A stretch of DNA of 64,000 nt, taken from contig VFIW01000028.1 of assembly GCA_006386115.1 (NCBI GenBank), forward strand, positions 404,512 through 468,511. Direction: 5' to 3'. The notes below the pieces were generated by a model. It was given only the letters and a program-made list of their open reading frames with translations. It did no database searches and was not told where the DNA came from. Every line of letters starts with the position of its first letter. Positions within the stretch are counted from its first letter, which is position 1. Both the position numbers and the translations under genes were made by a program. The stretch is from Globisporangium splendens. Lineage: Eukaryota; Oomycota; Peronosporomycetes; Pythiales; Pythiaceae. Below, piece after piece: positions 1-12,523 of this stretch.

Positions 1-28
1 TGTCGCCCAGTCACACCAGCAGACAACG

Positions 29-1742
29 ATGCTCACTACCGATTCCGCCATGCAGACCGCAACCGCAACGTCCGCACTGCCGCCGACGTTCCCCAACGAC
101 AAGTTCCCTCCCGCGCGCCTGCTGAATGTGCACAACGAGCACCTCAACAGAGACTTTAAGCCGAGCTTTAGCATCCCGTCCCCGTCGATCCGACCTGCCG
201 CTTCAGCGACTGCTACAGGTCAACCCCGACTGCTGCCGCGGATCCTGCCGCTGATACCGACAAACGATACAACAGCGTATGGAGCTACGCAGCAGCCACT
301 CGCGCATTCGTTTGCGAACTTTACAGCAACAGGAGACCATACAGGGGTGTTTGTACCGCAGAGACAGGATGCGCTGTCGTGCGATCCAGTGCAGTCGCTG
401 CTGTCGCTCCTCCAGGGGACACAGGGTCTCCCACAGAGTCATCACAAGCGAAGCTATTCGTCCGAAGACGACGAAGAGGATGGCGAGGGCTCGCCGTACG
501 GCGGTCCGTGGGCACCCGAGCGCAAGCGCAAGAAGACGAAATCCAGGAAACCGACGTACCTCGTGCGGAAAGAAGAGAAGGATTTGCTGCTCGAACAGGT
601 CGAGAAGCTCACAGCACAGGTCAGTTTCCTGCGTCAGCGCAGCGGCATCACCGAATGGCAGGGCAAAGACCAGCAGCTTCTGCAGAAGGAGATCGCCAAC
701 AACATGCTGCGAGAAGCTGTGCGCAACCAGCAGTTCGCGTTCCTCAGTGCCCAATCTGCCGTCTCCGAGCTCATGGTACGGTTTGCTTGTGTAGCTCCTG
801 GCACAGACCTTAAGACTAACTTTGATTTCTTGATGACAGACTGCACCAGAACGATGTCCACTTGACACATATATCCACCTGGGCAAGGACTGGACCAAGC
901 GCCGAGAGACGCTCGTGGCCATGAAGGCGCAGAAGATCCACGACGCGCGCAAGCTGCTGGAGAAGCGCGTGCAGTTCATGGACTCAACGAAGGAGTTCAC
1001 GGAGGACACGTGCTTCTCGACGGAAGCGGGCGACTTTTGCCAAGTGAGCTTCCAGACGATCCCGCTGCCCGGCGCCACGAGCGTGCGGCAGGTGTATGAC
1101 ACGCTGCATTTCCTCACGCAAAACATGGAGCGCACGATGAGCGCGGCCGTCGGCACGGTGCTCACGAGCGACGGCGACGACAACTGGGACAAGACGATCC
1201 TCCACCGCCGCATGGTGCACTCGAACGTGCGCGACGTGCTTACCGAGTCCAACTTTGTCGTGTTCACCGATTTCATCAACGATCCGAACCAGTGGACCAA
1301 GGCCAATGGCAATGGCAGTAGCGCTGTCAATGGCCGCTGCGGGTCCAGCAAGGAGCTCGGCGTGGTCGTGCTCGACTACGTCAACGAGGACGAGCTGTAC
1401 CCATACTGCTCGCGACAGTGCATCCGGCAGGACGTGACCAGCGTCATGACGCTGCGCTCTGTGCCCTGCAAACCCAAAGTCGGCAGCGACGGCCAGCAGC
1501 AGCAGGAGCACGTCGTGGTGATCACCAAGTGGATCATGCTCAAGCTGCGCCACAACAGCGAGATCGAGATCTCGAGCTTGAAGATGCAGGAGCTCAAGGA
1601 CCGCGCCGCCGAAATCGCCAACGCGCTCATCCGCGCCGTGAAAGCGTCGCTGATCGCTCCCGTGAGCTCTACTAGTAGCGCTAGCAGTAGCAGCAGTTCG
1701 ACCACAAGTGAGCACGAGCAGCACGACAATTCCCGGGCATGA
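29..1742 (+). CDS. M96/START-like family protein, 2 exons
   Basis: Exons 29-775 and 840-1742 join through a 64-nt GT-AG intron to give 549 residues. The intron falls right after Ser-Glu-Leu-Met, and exon 2 resumes in frame with TAPERCPLDTYIHLGKDW. The N-terminal ~140 residues are low complexity. A basic stretch (ERKRKKTKSRK, about 168-178) then leads through YLVRKEEKDLLLEQVEKL into a coiled coil, the bZIP-like arrangement of this oomycete family. The C-terminal ~280 residues form the START-like region, with VLDYVNEDELYPYCSR as its most typical block. Homologues in Phytophthora genomes are annotated M96 mating-specific or START-domain proteins; the biochemical role is unknown to me. ATG 29 is the first ATG but lies only 28 nt from the window edge, so more upstream exon sequence is possible. 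It converges with the next gene, with 232 bp between stops. Confidence 0.8.
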
Positions 1743-1974
1743 GAGAAGTAAAGTAATAGGAGTAATAGGGCATTAAGAAGCAGATAGCTTCGATGTTTTG
1801 GTGCTAAGACCCCACCAGCTCAATGCTTGAGCTTGGAGGACAAGAAATGTATAATAGGATCTCAGCTACCACGAAACAAAGAGCAGTGTGTACCAAATGC
1901 TCTCTATATTCATTCATTTACCCTTCCAACAGTACCAGGTGTGCTCAGGCACGGCTATACCGAAACCATTGGTC

Positions 1975-3638
1975 TCATGTCGTCGTCGTTGTGGACGTGT
2001 ACACGGCTTGCCGCACGGTGGTGATGATCGCGTCGGCCACGTGCTCGATGCTGTGGCGGATGCGCTGCTGGATCTCCTCAGGAATGTAAAAGTCTGTGCG
2101 GTGCACTTTGAGCAGCGACCAGCGCATCATCACGACCACGAGCTCGTCTTCTTCGAGCAGCACACTGTTGTGGAAACTGTTGGGTGCCTTGCGCGGGTCG
2201 TTCTGGAACTTCTTGCGCTTGAACGACGTGACCATGACGAGCGACGTCACGTCCTGGCGCACGCGGTCGTTCGGGAAGTACGGATACCGCTCGTCGTCGT
2301 CCACAAAGTCAAACACGAGCACGCCCATCTCGCTCGTCGTCTGTGTCGACTCGGTCGTGTGCAGATCCGTCGCGCGGTCCTCGAAAAACTGCGAAAACAT
2401 GACATTGTTGATGTCGAGCTCGACAATGTTCGAGATCCGGGACATGAGCCGATTGTGCGCGATACCGTCGTGGCTGAACAAATGGCTCACGTCGTCGTCC
2501 TCGCGGATCGTGATGTCGCCCAGTGTCTCGCTGATGCTGATCTCCAGGTTGAACGCAAAGTCCAGGTACTTGTCGAACACCTGGCGCGCGCTCTGAAGAC
2601 CCTCAAAGGGAGTGAGGTCGAACCGCACCGAGCAGTAGTCGCCCTGCGCGTTCTCGAACCGCTGCGTGTCCACGAACGACTTGGATGGGTCCAGGAACCG
2701 CCCGCGCTCCGTCAGGAACGTGATCGCTTCCTCGAGCTTCTCCTGCTTGAGCGCGAGCAGCGATGCGCGCCGCTGCATCGGGTCCAACCCGAGTTTAATG
2801 TACGTCTCAAACGGCGTGTTATCATGTGTTTGCTGTAGAGATGAACAAGCGACAACACGATGATTAGAATGCGCGTATTTCAACCAAATGGCAAAGAGAA
2901 GCAGAGCATATTCACCATGAATTGTGTCATCATGCAGTGCGCGTTGGCGAACCCGAGGCGCTGCGAGCGGATGGCGTTGCGCAGCGCGCGGTTGTCGTGC
3001 TGCCGCTGCCGTATCCGCTTCCACTGCTCGATGAGGTCCTCCTTCTCGTGATAGTACGCCATGCGCGTCTCCAGCGCATGCAGCTCCTTCAACAAGATTT
3101 CCTTCTCTTCCTGCATATTCGGACAAACACAGGTGACTTAGCGTTGCGCTATACCAAATGCACCGCTATACACGCACAGTGCTCGTATCATCTCAATACT
3201 GCGTACCTTGCGCATATAGTACGTGCGTTTACGCACTTTCTTTGGCTTCTTGGTCTTCTGGTTCTCTGCTGACGTCTCAGCAGCGTCCGGTTCGGTCTCC
3301 GAGGACGGCACGCTCACTGGCTGTTGCTGCGTCTCTACTGACACCGGCACAGCATCAGCGCCGCGTACAAAACCATTGAGAGCGCGGAGCTGAGTGTCCT
3401 TCTCGTCTGGACGACGCGTGTTGTGTCCAGAAGATTCGCTGCTCCATGCGTTCGCTCCTTCTCCACGCGCGACGGCGAGCGGCGACGGCGGAAACGCCAC
3501 ATCGGACGCAGCGAGTCCGCTGGATGGCGACGCCATGAGCGACAAGAGCGCGTCTGCCGTCGCAGGCGCTGAGGATGCACTGGAGGCGGCCGCAGTCGCC
3601 ATCGTCTGGCGCTTCTCGTGTGGCGTATTCGACAGCAT
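1975..3638 (-). CDS. M96/START-like family protein, 3 exons
   Basis: Exons, in coding order: 3638-3207, 3110-2916 and 2832-1975, joined by GT-AG introns of 96 and 83 nt; 494 residues. The start is the ATG at 3638; the frame extends upstream only through non-ATG codons. Residues ~1-125 are Ala/Ser/Pro-rich. The basic block KTKKPKKVRKRTYYMRK is split from the following EEKEILLKELHALE coiled coil by intron 1. The neighbouring gene 29-1742 has no intron there, but both genes share the second intron position (after ...TQFM here, ...SELM there). The START-like part contains VLVFDFVDDDERYPYFPN. The protein ends in a Thr run. The two genes look like diverged paralogues placed tail to tail. Role unknown; nuclear location is only inferred from the basic region. 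Confidence 0.8.
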
Positions 3639-5923
3639 GCCTGTGATTAGACACTGACGAGGAGAGCAAAGGGGGAGGGGCACTATTTATTGATTACTAC
3701 CACCCAAAGTAACACCCGCGCGTGTGATGATGGCACCGACTACGATCACGATGTTTGGGTGGAAGTGGGTGAAAAATCTGGGTGGCAGATGGAACATCAA
3801 TCTAAGATGGAGTAAGTGGAAAAGTCGACTGCTCGTAAAGATGGTTCACAACGTCGACTTTGGAGCTAATTGCCAAAATCGACGGTGGGACCTTACAGTG
3901 AATATCGCTCGTTAGAGCAACAACAGTTGGGGAGCATTCTGAAGGAAGCGAAATCGCGAGCAGGAGCTTTTGTGTTGTGTCTCTCTCTTTCCCTTCGAAC
4001 TTGATGAAACGACCAAGAATTCAACTGCTGATGGGTGCTGTCTCCTATATAAGAAACGCAAGATGCACAAGGTTGGAGGCAAGCTCACGCACCTAGGCTG
4101 CCTTGTGTTCCGGCATGACTTGAGCAAGCGCTGACTCTGCGAGAGCAACAGCTTTTCTTTCATGCGTAAAAGATGTCTCCAGATTGAGGAACCCGATCAG
4201 CACCGAGGCTTTGAGAAGCTCGTGTCACAACAGCAAGAGAGCGTTCCATGACATCACCTGTGACAGCAAGAAGAGCCACAGTGTCCTCCTGACAGACGAA
4301 TCACGCCTGAACCACTTGAACATTCGAGGTGGATACTGTGCACCTGGCACATAAGGTAGATTATGAGTGAAGCTGCTCATTAAAATCGCGACGAATCAAG
4401 GAGGGATACGGAGAATGTTTTGCTGCATCCTTGGATATTAGAGACACCCGAGCCCCAAAAGCAGAAAGCCACAAGTGAGATCGGAAGATGAGAGTAAGAG
4501 TAGAGCGTCCATAACATAGACAAGGGAGCCATTACATTTCGCTCTTTGTTACTTTTTGGCTCACAACGAGGCACAGAGGCACACTAAGAAGGATTTGCTG
4601 CGTACTGCACGCTGAGAAGCGCCACGCTGCACTGAATCTTCGGTGTTCCCTCGGCAAAGATGCCTTAACTTATCAGGAAGTGTTGGTCCGATTTGTTTAG
4701 TCTTTTTTTCTTCTTCTTATTTCATTCTTTCAATCGGACACGCGAGGAGAGATGGTCTTGGAGTGTGGAAAGAGGGACTCGAACCTTGAGCTGGTCAAAC
4801 TACTGATGCCAGTCGCAATTTGTTGTTGTAGTAGCCGGAATCGTTTTATCCACGCGCTCGCTCCGCAGGAGATAAGAAGATTTGCCAAAGGCAGTGGAAA
4901 GAAATTAAGGAGCTGCAACCCTCTAAGTGCTGAGTCACGGTATTTTCGTTCGCCGCTGTTCACTGTTCCCGCGACGTTGCCCACGTAAACAACAGCGTGT
5001 TTCCGCTCCGATGCGAGTGGCCGTAGTCGTAAACGATTACACGCCAGTGCGCGACACGGTCGACGTGATCCAATCTGCGCGGCTTTTCTGTCGCAAGATG
5101 AAGTGATGAAAAGTGGACCAACTTGCGGGGTTTCTTCCATATTTTTATTTCTCCTCGCGTGCTGTTTGCAGAGAGCAAATGACAAAGAGCGAACAGCAAA
5201 AGCCCACGGCGACTGCTTTCTCACATGTGGAGAACCAGAGCAAAAGCCGAAACCATTGACAAATGTGTTGATCTTCTTCTCTGCGGATGGCCCAAATGTG
5301 GGCCAGCAGCCGCACGATTACTTGCTTGCCGGTCATCCCTTCCTCGACTCCTGAGCTGCTGCTGTCCAGCGGCTCTTCTTCGTGCATGCAATCGTTTCGA
5401 GATCTTACCAGTTTGGTTCGACGTCTGTCGGATGTTCCCTTCATAATTCGATATGCTAGTGTAAGTGATACATTTCAGTCATCTAGTAACTATTTAATCG
5501 TATACTTGAGTGATTGCAGAAATTCACACTGAGACTTTGTTGCTCACCAGCGGAGCGACTGGAAAGCAGGACTCAGCTGGCTTCCTAGCATCGTCCCACT
5601 CCTTTGCCATAATCAAAGCGCACATAAACAGCGCAGATCCACTCTTCTTTTCGCCAAGAGCTCGGCTCTTCTCTCTCCCAGTCAATCGCGCTCCGCAGCA
5701 CGAGGAAGGCGAGTCGCGCCAACTCGATCGCGTGGCAACTGCCAGAGAACGAAGCACACGCTAAACGTCAACGGTGTCAAGGTACGGACGGGTCGCCAGG
5801 CACATGCAGCCAACCGCTTGGACAAACCAATGTACGGACGGTGGGAATCTTGCTCATATTCTCTTGCTTGTCGTCGTCTCGCCGTGTACGTAGGTTCTCC
5901 CTCTGGCGCAGGCAGGCAGTTTA
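3639..5923. other. intergenic, no gene recognised
   Basis: This 2.3-kb stretch separates two divergent M96/START-like genes. Short frames on both strands lack homology, consistent codon bias or splice continuation. A frame at 5103-5354 (+) begins with a hydrophobic segment but is not convincing. I see no tRNA and no repeat. Confidence 0.5.
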
Positions 5924-5940
5924 TCATTTCAGCACTTGAT
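5924..5940 (+). promoter_or_regulatory. oomycete Inr-like core promoter
   Basis: TCATTTC at 5924-5930 fits the oomycete initiator YCAYTYY, followed by AGCACTTG as a weak flanking element. The putative start A at 5926 lies 43 nt before the ATG at 5969, the usual short leader distance in oomycetes. The assignment rests on motif and position only. Confidence 0.45.
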
Positions 5941-5968
5941 CTCCACAAGCAAACGAAAGAGCAGCGCA

Positions 5969-7435
5969 ATGGTGGACACGAGCGGCCGCGAACAGTGCTA
6001 CCCGCCTCACTACTTCGGGGCAGGAGCCGTGGTTGAATGCTTCCCCGTGCTGCCGACTCCCCCCGCGCTCGCCATAGCGTACGTGCCGTCGTCGCCGATC
6101 CACTCGTCGACGTCCTCGTCCTCGTCCACGAAGAAGCGCAAGCACAACGCGCGACACGGATCCGGCGAGTCCAGCGCAGCGCTGGTGCACCCGTCGCAGC
6201 AAGCGTCTATTGGGAATTCCAACACCCATGACGAAGAAGATATGTTTATCACCGGAGCATACCGTGGCTCTCGCAAGCTCGCGCAAAACGCAACGGTACG
6301 CCCACGCTAGAGACGATTCTAGTGGTGATTGTCTGTGCGCTAATTGTTTTTGTGTGCCCATTTGCTTTGATATGCGCAGCACGAGCTCCGAGATCTTCGT
6401 CAGCAGGCTGTTCAGATGGAGAACGAGATCACGAGACTCCGCGCACGATGGAAGCACGAGCTCCCGGATCCACGCGTGCTCTTGAGCGCGTGTGAGACCG
6501 CCAAGAGCAAGTGGATCACGTCCAAGGCCGAAGAGCTCAACCGGCAGCTGAAGGAGCAGCTGCTGCAGCAGCAGCTCTACCTCGCATCGCTCCAGAACCT
6601 GGTGCTCCAGTCGCCGTTCCTCGAAGCCTCACGCAGCAAAGAAGTGTTCGAAGCGCTGCACACGGTCACGAAGTTGAACGCTGCGATGACGGACGCGCAG
6701 CGCCGAGAGCGCTTGGACGCGCATTGCGATATGGGGCTGCGCATGGTGCCGACCGTCACGAGTCGGTTCCTGAACCGCCATATCGAGAAAGCCACGATGG
6801 AGACGCCGTTCTCGCACACGAGCATCATGTGCGACGGCAACTTCACGTACGTGTCGAACCTGCTCGTGTGCCGTATCCCGCACCCGTCTCTGCAAGCCGT
6901 GACCGATGCTGTGCGGACGTATTTCGCGACCATGCACGCCGAGTTGAAGCGCCATGTTGGGATCACAGGCCAGTTCACGCACATTGAGCAGCTCAGTGGC
7001 AACAAGCACTATGCGCAGATCCGGTACGAGAACGGTCCCAATATCGTGTCCACAGTCAACACGACGCTCGGGTCGCGCGTGAGCGACGACCAAGTGATCT
7101 TCTCGACCGACTTCATCGACGAGGATCCGCTGCACCCTGTGCGCACGTCGGGCGATGGCTCGATCATGCGCGACACGGGGCTGGCGCTCGTGATGGATCC
7201 GGTCATCGACCAAGCCACGGGTCAGCACCAGATCCTGCTGCAGCGGATAGCCATGACGCGGTACAGCCTCCCGCCCAGCTCGAGTGTGCTGCACTACGAC
7301 ATCCAGAGCACGCTGCAGTGGCTGAACGGCGACCTGCTACTGAAAGTGATCTGCCAACACCTCGAACAACTACAGAATCAGCAGCACCCCCAACTCACGC
7401 ACGACGACGCCATGAAGCGGTCGCGCCACCAGTAA
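5969..7435 (+). CDS. M96/START-like family protein, 2 exons
   Basis: Exons 5969-6295 and 6380-7435, 84-nt intron, 460 residues. The frame is open upstream to a TTG at 5936, but 5969 is the first ATG and follows an Inr-like element. Exon 1 is low complexity with a basic patch (STKKRKHNARHG, about 54-65). Exon 2 opens with HELRDLRQQAVQMENEITRL, a coiled coil, then RWKHELPDPRVLLSACETAK and the START-like region with FIDEDPLHPV. This subtype (intron directly before His-Glu-Leu/Val, then LPDPR) is shared with the genes at 8659-10185 and 21602-23335, whereas the two genes at 29-3638 have the RK-EEK subtype. This copy lacks the later introns of its two relatives. Function unknown. Confidence 0.8.
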
Positions 7436-8658
7436 ATAAATGTACGAGTATGAAGTAGACCCAATCTAAAAAGTTAATGAGTTTTGCTGTTCATCCGCCT
7501 CACTTTCTCAAGCATCTACTTCAAATGGAAGGATTCCTTCAACGCAATAGCTGTTGGTGAACTGCAGAGCATGCGCAGCTCATTCACGGAGAAGCAGCAA
7601 AGAACGAATTCGAGAACGAAATTCATCATTTCAAGTGCCATTGGCTCTGTTTAGGCACACCTGAAATCTCAAATCAGGTAGGTATCCCAGAATGCCTAAG
7701 ACCAGGCTTCCAGGTCCTGAGCACGACTCGAGCTGCACCTGCAGCATTCTGCCATTGGGAAATCAAATTTACCCTCCTGTTCATAAACACCGCGGAAGAC
7801 TCATCCTCAACTGCTGGACGAAACCAGGAGCTCCATATGGTTTCCATCCAGTTTTGGGCTCTTGGACAAAGGAGCTCTTTGCCGTCGCTTTCTCAAGAGC
7901 TGATACATATATCCGCTATTTGAGGTTTCAGAAGTTATCAGAGCAGCACAGAGCACTAAATGATGGAGGTCTCAAGGTTCAAAACGACCGAGTACTTTCA
8001 AATACCCCTCTAATATGTATCGAACATCTGATCGACTTCAACAGGGTATGAAGTAACTACCGTTGAGCCGCCACGTTTAGTCGCACACCTGGAGCTCATC
8101 CATCTCGAGTAAACATTCCTGCGACGCCACGACGTGATCGCGCGCTTCTCGCTGCCTCTCGAAAAAGAATCATGTGGGCTATGGATGTTTCTCATCACAG
8201 CGTGAATGAGTGAGTGTGATCAGTCTGAAGGTACAGTAGGCGGCAGTCTCTGCACCACGCACGCTCTGGGGATGCTTCGTCAAGTATCATCATCATGTTG
8301 CATGTGCAGAAGGGGGAGGGGCAGGGTGTAATCAAGTGCTGGGCCAACTGCAGCGAATTACGCAGCGGCCCAGCCCAACGCGCGAAGCCTCGACTTTTTC
8401 TTTGTCAAGCTGCAGTATCCTGTCAACAATGGCTCAGGACTTGGAGGCACCCATGGCCTAGCAAGGCAGCCTTTGAGTGAAGTTGATTTAAATACGATGG
8501 TGGAACTGACCTGGGTCACTTAGCTTCTTTTTCTAGTGGTCCAGGAGACGCTCTGGCGGTGGTTTGCAATGGAATCTTTTGGGATCCTCCTTCAAGCTCG
8601 TCTGCTGTCGCGTGTCGCTCGTTTTAAATACTAAGAAGTAACAAAGTCGGGACTGTTT
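7436..8658. other. intergenic between convergent genes, nothing recognised
   Basis: This 1.2-kb stretch lies between the stop codons of two convergent M96/START-like genes. Only short frames without recognisable content were found, with no repeat or RNA gene. Confidence 0.5.
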
Positions 8659-10185
8659 TTATGCAGAGCGTGCAGCATGAGACTGCAAGGCTTCGCAGAG
8701 CAGCGCCATGGGTAGGTCGCCGTTGATGTACGGTAGCATCGTGTTGAGTTCGTTGAACAGCACAGCCGAGTTGGCCAGTAGGTTGTACCGGTGCACCTGG
8801 ATGCGCCGCAGGAGCACGTAGGGCTGGCCGTGCACGGGATCCACGTGGCGCGTGAGCACCATGCTATGACCAACCAAAGGCAAAGCAAGAATATGGTCAG
8901 TAAACATGGGTCATAATCAAACAAGGTGCAACTAGGTCGCCACGTACATGCTGCAGGCGTCCACCATGAGGTTGTCGCTGGAGCGGCGAGTTGGATAGAG
9001 CTCGTCGTTGTCCGTAAAGTCCGTCGTGATCACGGCAAAGTCGTTGCTGACCATCTTGGCAGCGATCGCGCGGTTCGTGCGCAAGCCGTCAAACGCGCCG
9101 TCGAAGCGTTGGACCTGCGAGTAAAAACGAGTGGGACCCATGTCGTGGATGACCTTCAGATCCAACTCCACGCCAAGACGCTTCTGCATCTCGAAATGCA
9201 TGGCTGTGTGCACGTCGTAGGCCGCTTCCAGGACGCTCTGCAACGACGTGTTGGGCAGTTTGCAAATAAAGATATTGGAGACCAACGTGTCATTGTCGAC
9301 GCCCGTGGCGCACGTCCTGGAGAACGGGACCATGGTAGAGACCGTGGCCGTGAGGTCGTTCGTGAACGAGTCGACGATGGGCCGCGCGAGTCGGAACGAG
9401 ACCTCGAATCGGTCCTCGAGTTGCTTGATGCGCGCTCGCACGTCCGTGCCGAGACTCAGGTAGCCGTGAATACGCTCAAACATGGCTTGACTGGTTGCCG
9501 CCATGGTGCTCAGTGGCGCCTCAAGGAGCGTGCGCTGCAGCGACGCGTAGAAGAGCTGCTGCACGAGCAGTTGTTCCTTCAGGTCGGCGTTTACCTTCTC
9601 GACTTGGCTCGTGATGACACGCTGCTTGGCAGCCTCGCACGCCATGAGTCGCGTGCGCGGATCTGGCAGCGCCGTGTTCCATTTCACGCACAGAGACTGC
9701 AGTTCGTGCTGCAACCGCTGGTACTCCTCACGCAGGTACCGGACCTCGTGCTGTTGCATTTACAAACCAGAGTTCATAATAGTCGTCAATGAGGGCGTGC
9801 AGGCAGATTAGAAAGAAGCGGTGCATGTGGTTCGTACCGCTGGTAGAAGTGGCATCTTCCGCTCGGTCTGATGGCGTTTCGAGAATGCGCGAAAGACGTC
9901 GTCCTCGGCGTCCATGGCGTCGTCGTGCTGTCTCGCTGCACCATTGGCGGCGTCCATGGGCGAATAGTCGATTTTCGAGTGCAGTCGTTTGTTTGACTTT
10001 GGTGTCTGTAAATGGAGCGAGTGCTTGTATTGCGGGACCATGCTCGTGTCGCGTGGCTGTGGGCGTGCTTGTCGGACGTGATGTGACGTCGGTGACGTGG
10101 TCGGCAATGCAGCGTTGGACGAGGCGGCGAACGTCGCGAACGGAGCGAGGCAGAAATGGGGGAGTGCTGAGGCCGACTGCGCCAT
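8659..10185 (-). CDS. M96/START-like family protein, 3 exons
   Basis: Exons in coding order: 10185-9838, 9750-8948 and 8863-8659, with GT-AG introns of 87 and 84 nt; 451 residues. The ATG at 10185 is 20 nt downstream of a near-perfect oomycete core promoter. Exon 1 is low complexity. Exon 2 starts with HEVRYLREEYQRLQHELQSL (coiled coil), then LPDPRTRLMACEAAK, and carries the START-like region with FTDNDELYPTRR. Exon 3 codes the last 68 residues. The second intron splits a codon after Ala-Cys-Ser, exactly as in the paralogue at 21602-23335. The spliced C terminus aligns without gaps over 26 residues with the gene at 5969-7435, which supports the exon model. Cellular role unknown. Confidence 0.8.
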
Positions 10186-10193
10186 TCGAAAGC

Positions 10194-10207
10194 AAATTGT
10201 AAAGTGG
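10194..10207 (-). promoter_or_regulatory. oomycete Inr+FPR core promoter
   Basis: On the minus strand CCACTTTACAATTT matches YCAYTYY-N-CAWTTT at every position. The predicted start is at 10205, about 20 nt before the ATG of the M96/START-like gene. Confidence 0.6.
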
Positions 10208-12523
10208 ACCAGTGCAAAAGTCGTGGGCAGACCTGGTTAACGGAGAGCTACCTACTTTACTGATAGGACGACACTGCGGCTGAGGATAGCGAGGAATGGA
10301 CCGGACGAAACATGGAGGGAGACGGGGGAAAACCTTACAAGCGCCGAGAAAGTGCGACATCGTAAGCACGCGTCGTAAAAATGTTTATCACGAAACTCGT
10401 GGACCGTTTCTGGCCACATGAGAGAGCCCGATAGAGCTCCGTTTCTCGTTTGCGCACAGTTGATGATTGCTGGGCATCAAACTGGATCGTAAACCACTGA
10501 CCAGTCCAGCTGGTCGATTCCACAGGCGCAAATCAAGGCGGTTCTCATGGTAAACCCTACCTTTTGAAAAGAAAATTCTGCTAAAATTGCATAAAATGGA
10601 CAATTCTTACTTTTTGGAGTAAAATGTTAGTCAAAAAGTATCATGGCTGAAGATGGTGCAATTTTCAATCGAACCTAACAACAAGCGCAAATTATTGAGC
10701 TGGCGAGACTGAGCGGAGTTCAATAGCCCTAAGCAAAATAGATTGTTTCAGTAATATCATGGCACTTGTGTGCTAATTCTTGGATGCTCTGCTATTAATT
10801 CGTTCGGGATGGTCCATACTTAGCATTGAAAACCGCTTTTTCTGGTTCGGAAAAACAACCCCCTCCAGTGATACGGCATGCCGGATTACTGGATAAACAT
10901 TTTGGACGCAGCGTGCGACGCAGGGGACTGCAACGGATTACGACCCGGATTGGTCGTGGCGTTGTCAATCGCCTTTGTCGCCAACGCTGTTTCAATTCGT
11001 TGTTGCATGGAAATCGATTTATAGAACGACTTGACTTCTGAAGCGTGCGATGGTGAACGTTGAGCTCTGCACGTCAGCTCTGCATGTCGGCTCTGTCGAA
11101 AGATTGGCAGCCACTATTATCACTGGGCTGTTTGAACACACCAGATCAGGCATCCAGTTTGACCAACAAAAGAATCACTCACCGACATTCGAGTTCAGTT
11201 CTGATTGGCTAAAAAGGCAAGCAGAACTGAACTCAGCGAACCCCTCATTTTGTCATTTCCGCTCATGAACAAAATGTGATCACGTTAGGATCGCGAGGAG
11301 CAGCACATGTCAGCGGCAGCTCACGCCACCAAAACACATCCGCAAAACTTCTGGATACAGTCAACTGAACGACGCCGTCTCATTTCCGATGTGCATGCAA
11401 TCTTCGGTCAAAGGCTCTGTGCGCAGATGGTTGGACACCCACACTCTGTTTTGTCGACATTTTCCTTCCTTTTTATTTGTTTTATTTTCATTGTTTGTGT
11501 CATTTTCATTTGCACCTATTCTCGTACATCCACGCAGTTTATCTCGGCCATTCATCGAATGCTGCGCCGCTGAAGCAGGTGGATTCCGTTTTTGCTGTGA
11601 ATCGTATCGCGTCCACACTTTGCTTAGCCTTCTTCGCCAGAGAGATTCCACTGGCCAGTGAGTGTTGTATGTGTCGGTGATTATTCAACCGACATGATCT
11701 GATATCCGGTCAGATATTTTACAAAAGGTGAGTGGAGAAGCTGAGGGAGTGAAGCAAGACAGGGGTGGCAAGCGGCATGGCGGCGCCCCCAAGCGAGCGA
11801 AGAGAGCAAAGAGAGGGCTGGCACAGCGACCGAAGCTTACTGAGTGGAGTACGCAACACCCGCCAGAATTCATGCATTGTACTGCATCCCCAGCTCGACG
11901 GACCGAAAGGGTCGAGAGTGAGAGTCATACAAACTTCTATATAAATTTGTCTGATCGGAAACCAGATCACGTCTGTACATGGTCTGTAAAATAGTTTATC
12001 ACATGTGCTGCATTAGTCGCAGTTTACTTTTTCTTCGAGTTGTCATTGGCTTCCAGGACCACAGGATGTAGTGCTCTCGTTTGAAGTTCCAGTAGACATT
12101 CATTCACGTTCCTAATTCGTCCGAGCCATCTCCAGCTAATCTTCCCAGTCGGCTTCGACCGTTTGGCTTTGTTTTGCCGCTATTTTTACGTGAAATCCGG
12201 CACTTGATTCATTGCCAACTATTATAGTTGTCAATGAATAGTTACTATCCTATCCTCGTTTCGCATCTCACGATTTGAGCCTGAAACAGCCCAACTCTCT
12301 TGCCATCTCATGCCACACCGCAACGTCCAACTGACAGCATGCGGCCAATAAATAGTTTAGGAGAGTAATCTTAGCTCCAGAGGCGACTCGACAGAGACGA
12401 GGAACGACCAGGACGCTTCAAAATGTTTCGGTGTGTATTCTGCAGTCTCTGCAACCTCAAATTCACTTGGCGCGTCGTTGGTTTGATCGCGACGGCGATG
12501 TCGTTATATGTACAGATAAATGG
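10208..12523. other. intergenic, no gene recognised
   Basis: This is AT-richer sequence with only short uninformative frames. A small inverted repeat at about 12210-12236 (attg-caact / agttg-caat arms) is the only structure noticed. It may include the unrecognised 5' flank of the LINE fragment that follows. Confidence 0.45.

Noticed and set aside
203..1351. Long minus-strand frame (382 codons) opposite the first gene
   Set aside because: It is the shadow of a GC-rich coding region and crosses the intron; no recognisable domains, and the plus strand gives a clear spliced family member.
1888..2838. Plus-strand frame of 316 codons opposite exon 3 of the second gene
   Set aside because: Composition rich in His/Arg/Val/Leu is typical of an antisense shadow of a C/G-ending codon gene; the minus strand has the conserved START-like sequence.
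4750..4870. tRNA-like signals on the minus strand (GGTTCGAGTCC and a partial 7-bp acceptor pairing GTGGATA/TTTCCAC)
   Set aside because: The T stem has two mismatches, the spacing between stems is too long and no proper D and anticodon arms can be drawn.
5103..5354. 83-codon frame with a hydrophobic N terminus, possible small secreted protein
   Set aside because: Low-quality codon use, no promoter motif near it and no RXLR or Cys-rich effector pattern.
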